NCBI RefSeq assembly: GCF_028621955.1
Contig: NZ_CP117516.1
Coordinates: forward strand, 1,076,001 to 1,140,000
From: Erythrobacter sp. BLCC-B19
GTDB lineage: Bacteria > Pseudomonadota > Alphaproteobacteria > Sphingomonadales > Sphingomonadaceae
Direction of reading: 5' to 3'
DNA length: 64,000 nucleotides
Positions 62,725-64,000 of this stretch are shown one piece after another. Within the stretch, counting starts at the first letter, position 1; each line of letters begins with the position of its first letter. The position numbers and the translations under genes were made by a program. Below the pieces are notes generated by a model. It was not told the origin of the DNA. It did not search any database and worked only from the letters and a program-made list of their open reading frames with translations.

Positions 62725-63759
62725 ATGGCCACCCCGATCTACGAATTTGCGCAAATCCCGCGGGTGGACCCGGCGCTGAAGGCGCGTGGCCGCGCGCGGC
62801 GTGTGCGCGATGCGGGGCAGGCGCCCACGGTCGGCGTGATCTACAATCCCCGCAGCCACCGCAACCTTGGCGCGGATTTCGATTGCGGCGTGTGCCCGCA
62901 CGTCCACATCGCCCAGCCGCGAGAGCGCGGGCAGCTGCCGCAGGCGCTCGCCGAGTTTGCCGACAAGGGCATCGACCTGCTCGTCATCAATGGCGGCGAT
63001 GGCACCGTGCGCGATGTGCTGACCACCGGACAGGCGATCTTCGGCGACGATTGGCCGGCCATCGCAGTGCTGCCCAAGGGCAAGACCAATGCGCTGACTG
63101 TCGATCTCGGCGTGCCGGATGACTGGACGCTGCAGGACGCGATCGACGCGCTCGATCACGGCAGCCGCGTCTGGCGCCGGCCGATGACGGTGGCGACCGC
63201 AGCCGAGCCGGGCAAGCGCGTGGCGGGCTTCATCCTCGGCGCAGGCGCCTTCACCAAGGCGACGCAGGCCGGGCAGAGCGCGCACAAGCTGGGCGCCTTC
63301 GATAGCATGGTGGTGGCCGTCACCGGGCTGTGGGCGCTGCTGCAATCGCTGTTCGCCACGCGCGGCAATCCCTGGCGCAAGGGCGCGAAGATGGCGATCG
63401 GCCTCGGTTCCTCGGACGCGCCGATGGCGCATAGCGGCCACGGCGACCCCGCGATGCGCCAGCTGCTGTTCGCCTCGACGCTCGAACGTCTGCCCGCCGG
63501 GATCAAGCCGTTCGGCCCGCTCAAGAACGGGCTGAAGCTGGTCGCGCTCGACCAGATTTCGCGCCGCACCACCGCGCTGATCCCGCTGGTGCTGCTCGGC
63601 AAGATCAAGGGCGGGCTGCGTCAACGCGGCATCCACCAGCTTGCGGCGAGCCAGTTCAGCCTCAGCATCGACGATCAGTTCATCCTCGATGGCGAGGCCT
63701 TCCCTGCGGGCGATTACCGGATCGAGCAGGGGCCGGAGCTCGCCTTCGTCGCGCCATGA
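62725..63759 (+). CDS. Diacylglycerol kinase-family lipid kinase
   Basis: 344 residues. The catalytic loop is LLVINGGDGTVRDVLTTGQ, and VGVIYNPRSHRNLG at the start gives the nucleotide-binding pattern. AVLPKGKTNALTVDLGVPDD and LDGEAFPAGDYRIEQGPEL are also family-typical. Members phosphorylate diacylglycerol, sphingosine or related lipids; in sphingomonads the substrate might be a sphingoid base, but this cannot be read from sequence. The stop overlaps the next gene by four bases (ATGA). Confidence 0.92.
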   Translation: MATPIYEFAQIPRVDPALKARGRARRVRDAGQAPTVGVIYNPRSHRNLGADFDCGVCPHVHIAQPRERGQLPQALAEFADKGIDLLVINGGDGTVRDVLTTGQAIFGDDWPAIAVLPKGKTNALTVDLGVPDDWTLQDAIDALDHGSRVWRRPMTVATAAEPGKRVAGFILGAGAFTKATQAGQSAHKLGAFDSMVVAVTGLWALLQSLFATRGNPWRKGAKMAIGLGSSDAPMAHSGHGDPAMRQLLFASTLERLPAGIKPFGPLKNGLKLVALDQISRRTTALIPLVLLGKIKGGLRQRGIHQLAASQFSLSIDDQFILDGEAFPAGDYRIEQGPELAFVAP

Positions 63760-64000
63760 CCGGGGCGCCCACCGGGGCGCTGGCCGACCGGATCGCCGCG
63801 CGCCTTGCCGTTCCCGTCATGCCTGCCGTGGAAGCCTTCGCGCGTGCACTTGCCGCAGCGGCGGGCGCGCGGGCGGTGTTGTTCTATGGCTCGAACCTGC
63901 GCACCGGATCGCTGGACGGGGTGCTCGATTTCTACATCCTGCTGCCCGGCACCGATGAAAGCGCGATCTGGCCGACAGTCAGCTATCACGAACGCGATCA
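63756..64000 (+). CDS. Nucleotidyltransferase-like protein, 3' truncated by window edge
   Basis: Only the first about 81 residues are visible (MTGAPTGALADRIAARLAV onward). ARAVLFYGSNLRTGSLDGV then LDFYILLPGT recalls the G-S-x-x-x-G...D-x-D nucleotidyltransferase loop, but with the second acidic residue altered (L-D-F). I recall similar proteins next to lipid kinase genes in related bacteria, suggesting a linked lipid role; not proven. The ATG overlaps the lipid kinase stop. Confidence 0.6.
   Translation, partial: MTGAPTGALADRIAARLAVPVMPAVEAFARALAAAAGARAVLFYGSNLRTGSLDGVLDFYILLPGTDESAIWPTVSYHERD

Overview
The window is high-GC, densely packed chromosomal DNA from an alphaproteobacterium. A gene transfer agent (GTA)-type tail cluster, argD-argF-hslO, pheS-pheT, a universal alphaproteobacterial HNH gene and a GluQ-type synthetase point most naturally to Sphingomonadales, probably Erythrobacteraceae. 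This placement is inferred from gene content; no rRNA or tRNA gene is visible.

Layout: (1) 1-8031 is the 3' part of a GTA-like tail operon (tail completion, tail tube, chaperones, short tape measure, a fused DUF2460 protein, Fe-S-type hub, NlpC/P60 peptidase, baseplate/host-specificity protein, DUF2793). (2) 8200-32645 is mainly housekeeping: an OmpA porin, an MFS transporter, queC, hslO-argF-argD, a double cold-shock protein, a sterol-desaturase-like enzyme, a GMC oxidoreductase, glnK-amtB behind a near-perfect sigma-54 promoter, pheS-pheT-SDR-prfC, and two paralogous AraC-type regulators around a CsgG/SH3 exported protein. (3) 32824-46316 holds rpmI-rplT, a small lower-GC island with an unrecognised membrane-gene pair and an inverted repeat, an HNH gene, gluQ, a cobalamin adenosyltransferase, a hydroxyacyl-CoA dehydrogenase, mutS, maeB and an M50 protease. 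(4) 46431-54149 holds a NarL-type two-component system divergent from a four-gene exported-protein operon: a MACPF pore-forming protein with an exact signature, a LamG-like lectin, a coiled-coil/proline-rich protein, and a lipoprotein ending in an MliC-like lysozyme-inhibitor domain. (5) 54216-60770 is an RNA-repair locus: rtcR, divergent rtcB-rtcA with a sigma-54 promoter and palindromic upstream sites, and a convergent operon of an unrecognised protein, a second RtcB and PrfH. (6) 60857-64000 holds ald with a divergent Lrp regulator, a diacylglycerol-kinase-family gene and the start of a nucleotidyltransferase-like gene.

The two regions most worth attention are the MACPF/LamG/MliC operon, which looks like a secreted or surface pore-forming module with a possible protection factor, and the RNA-repair locus, which combines both known RtcB branches with an uncharacterised third operon partner and a small upstream ORF.
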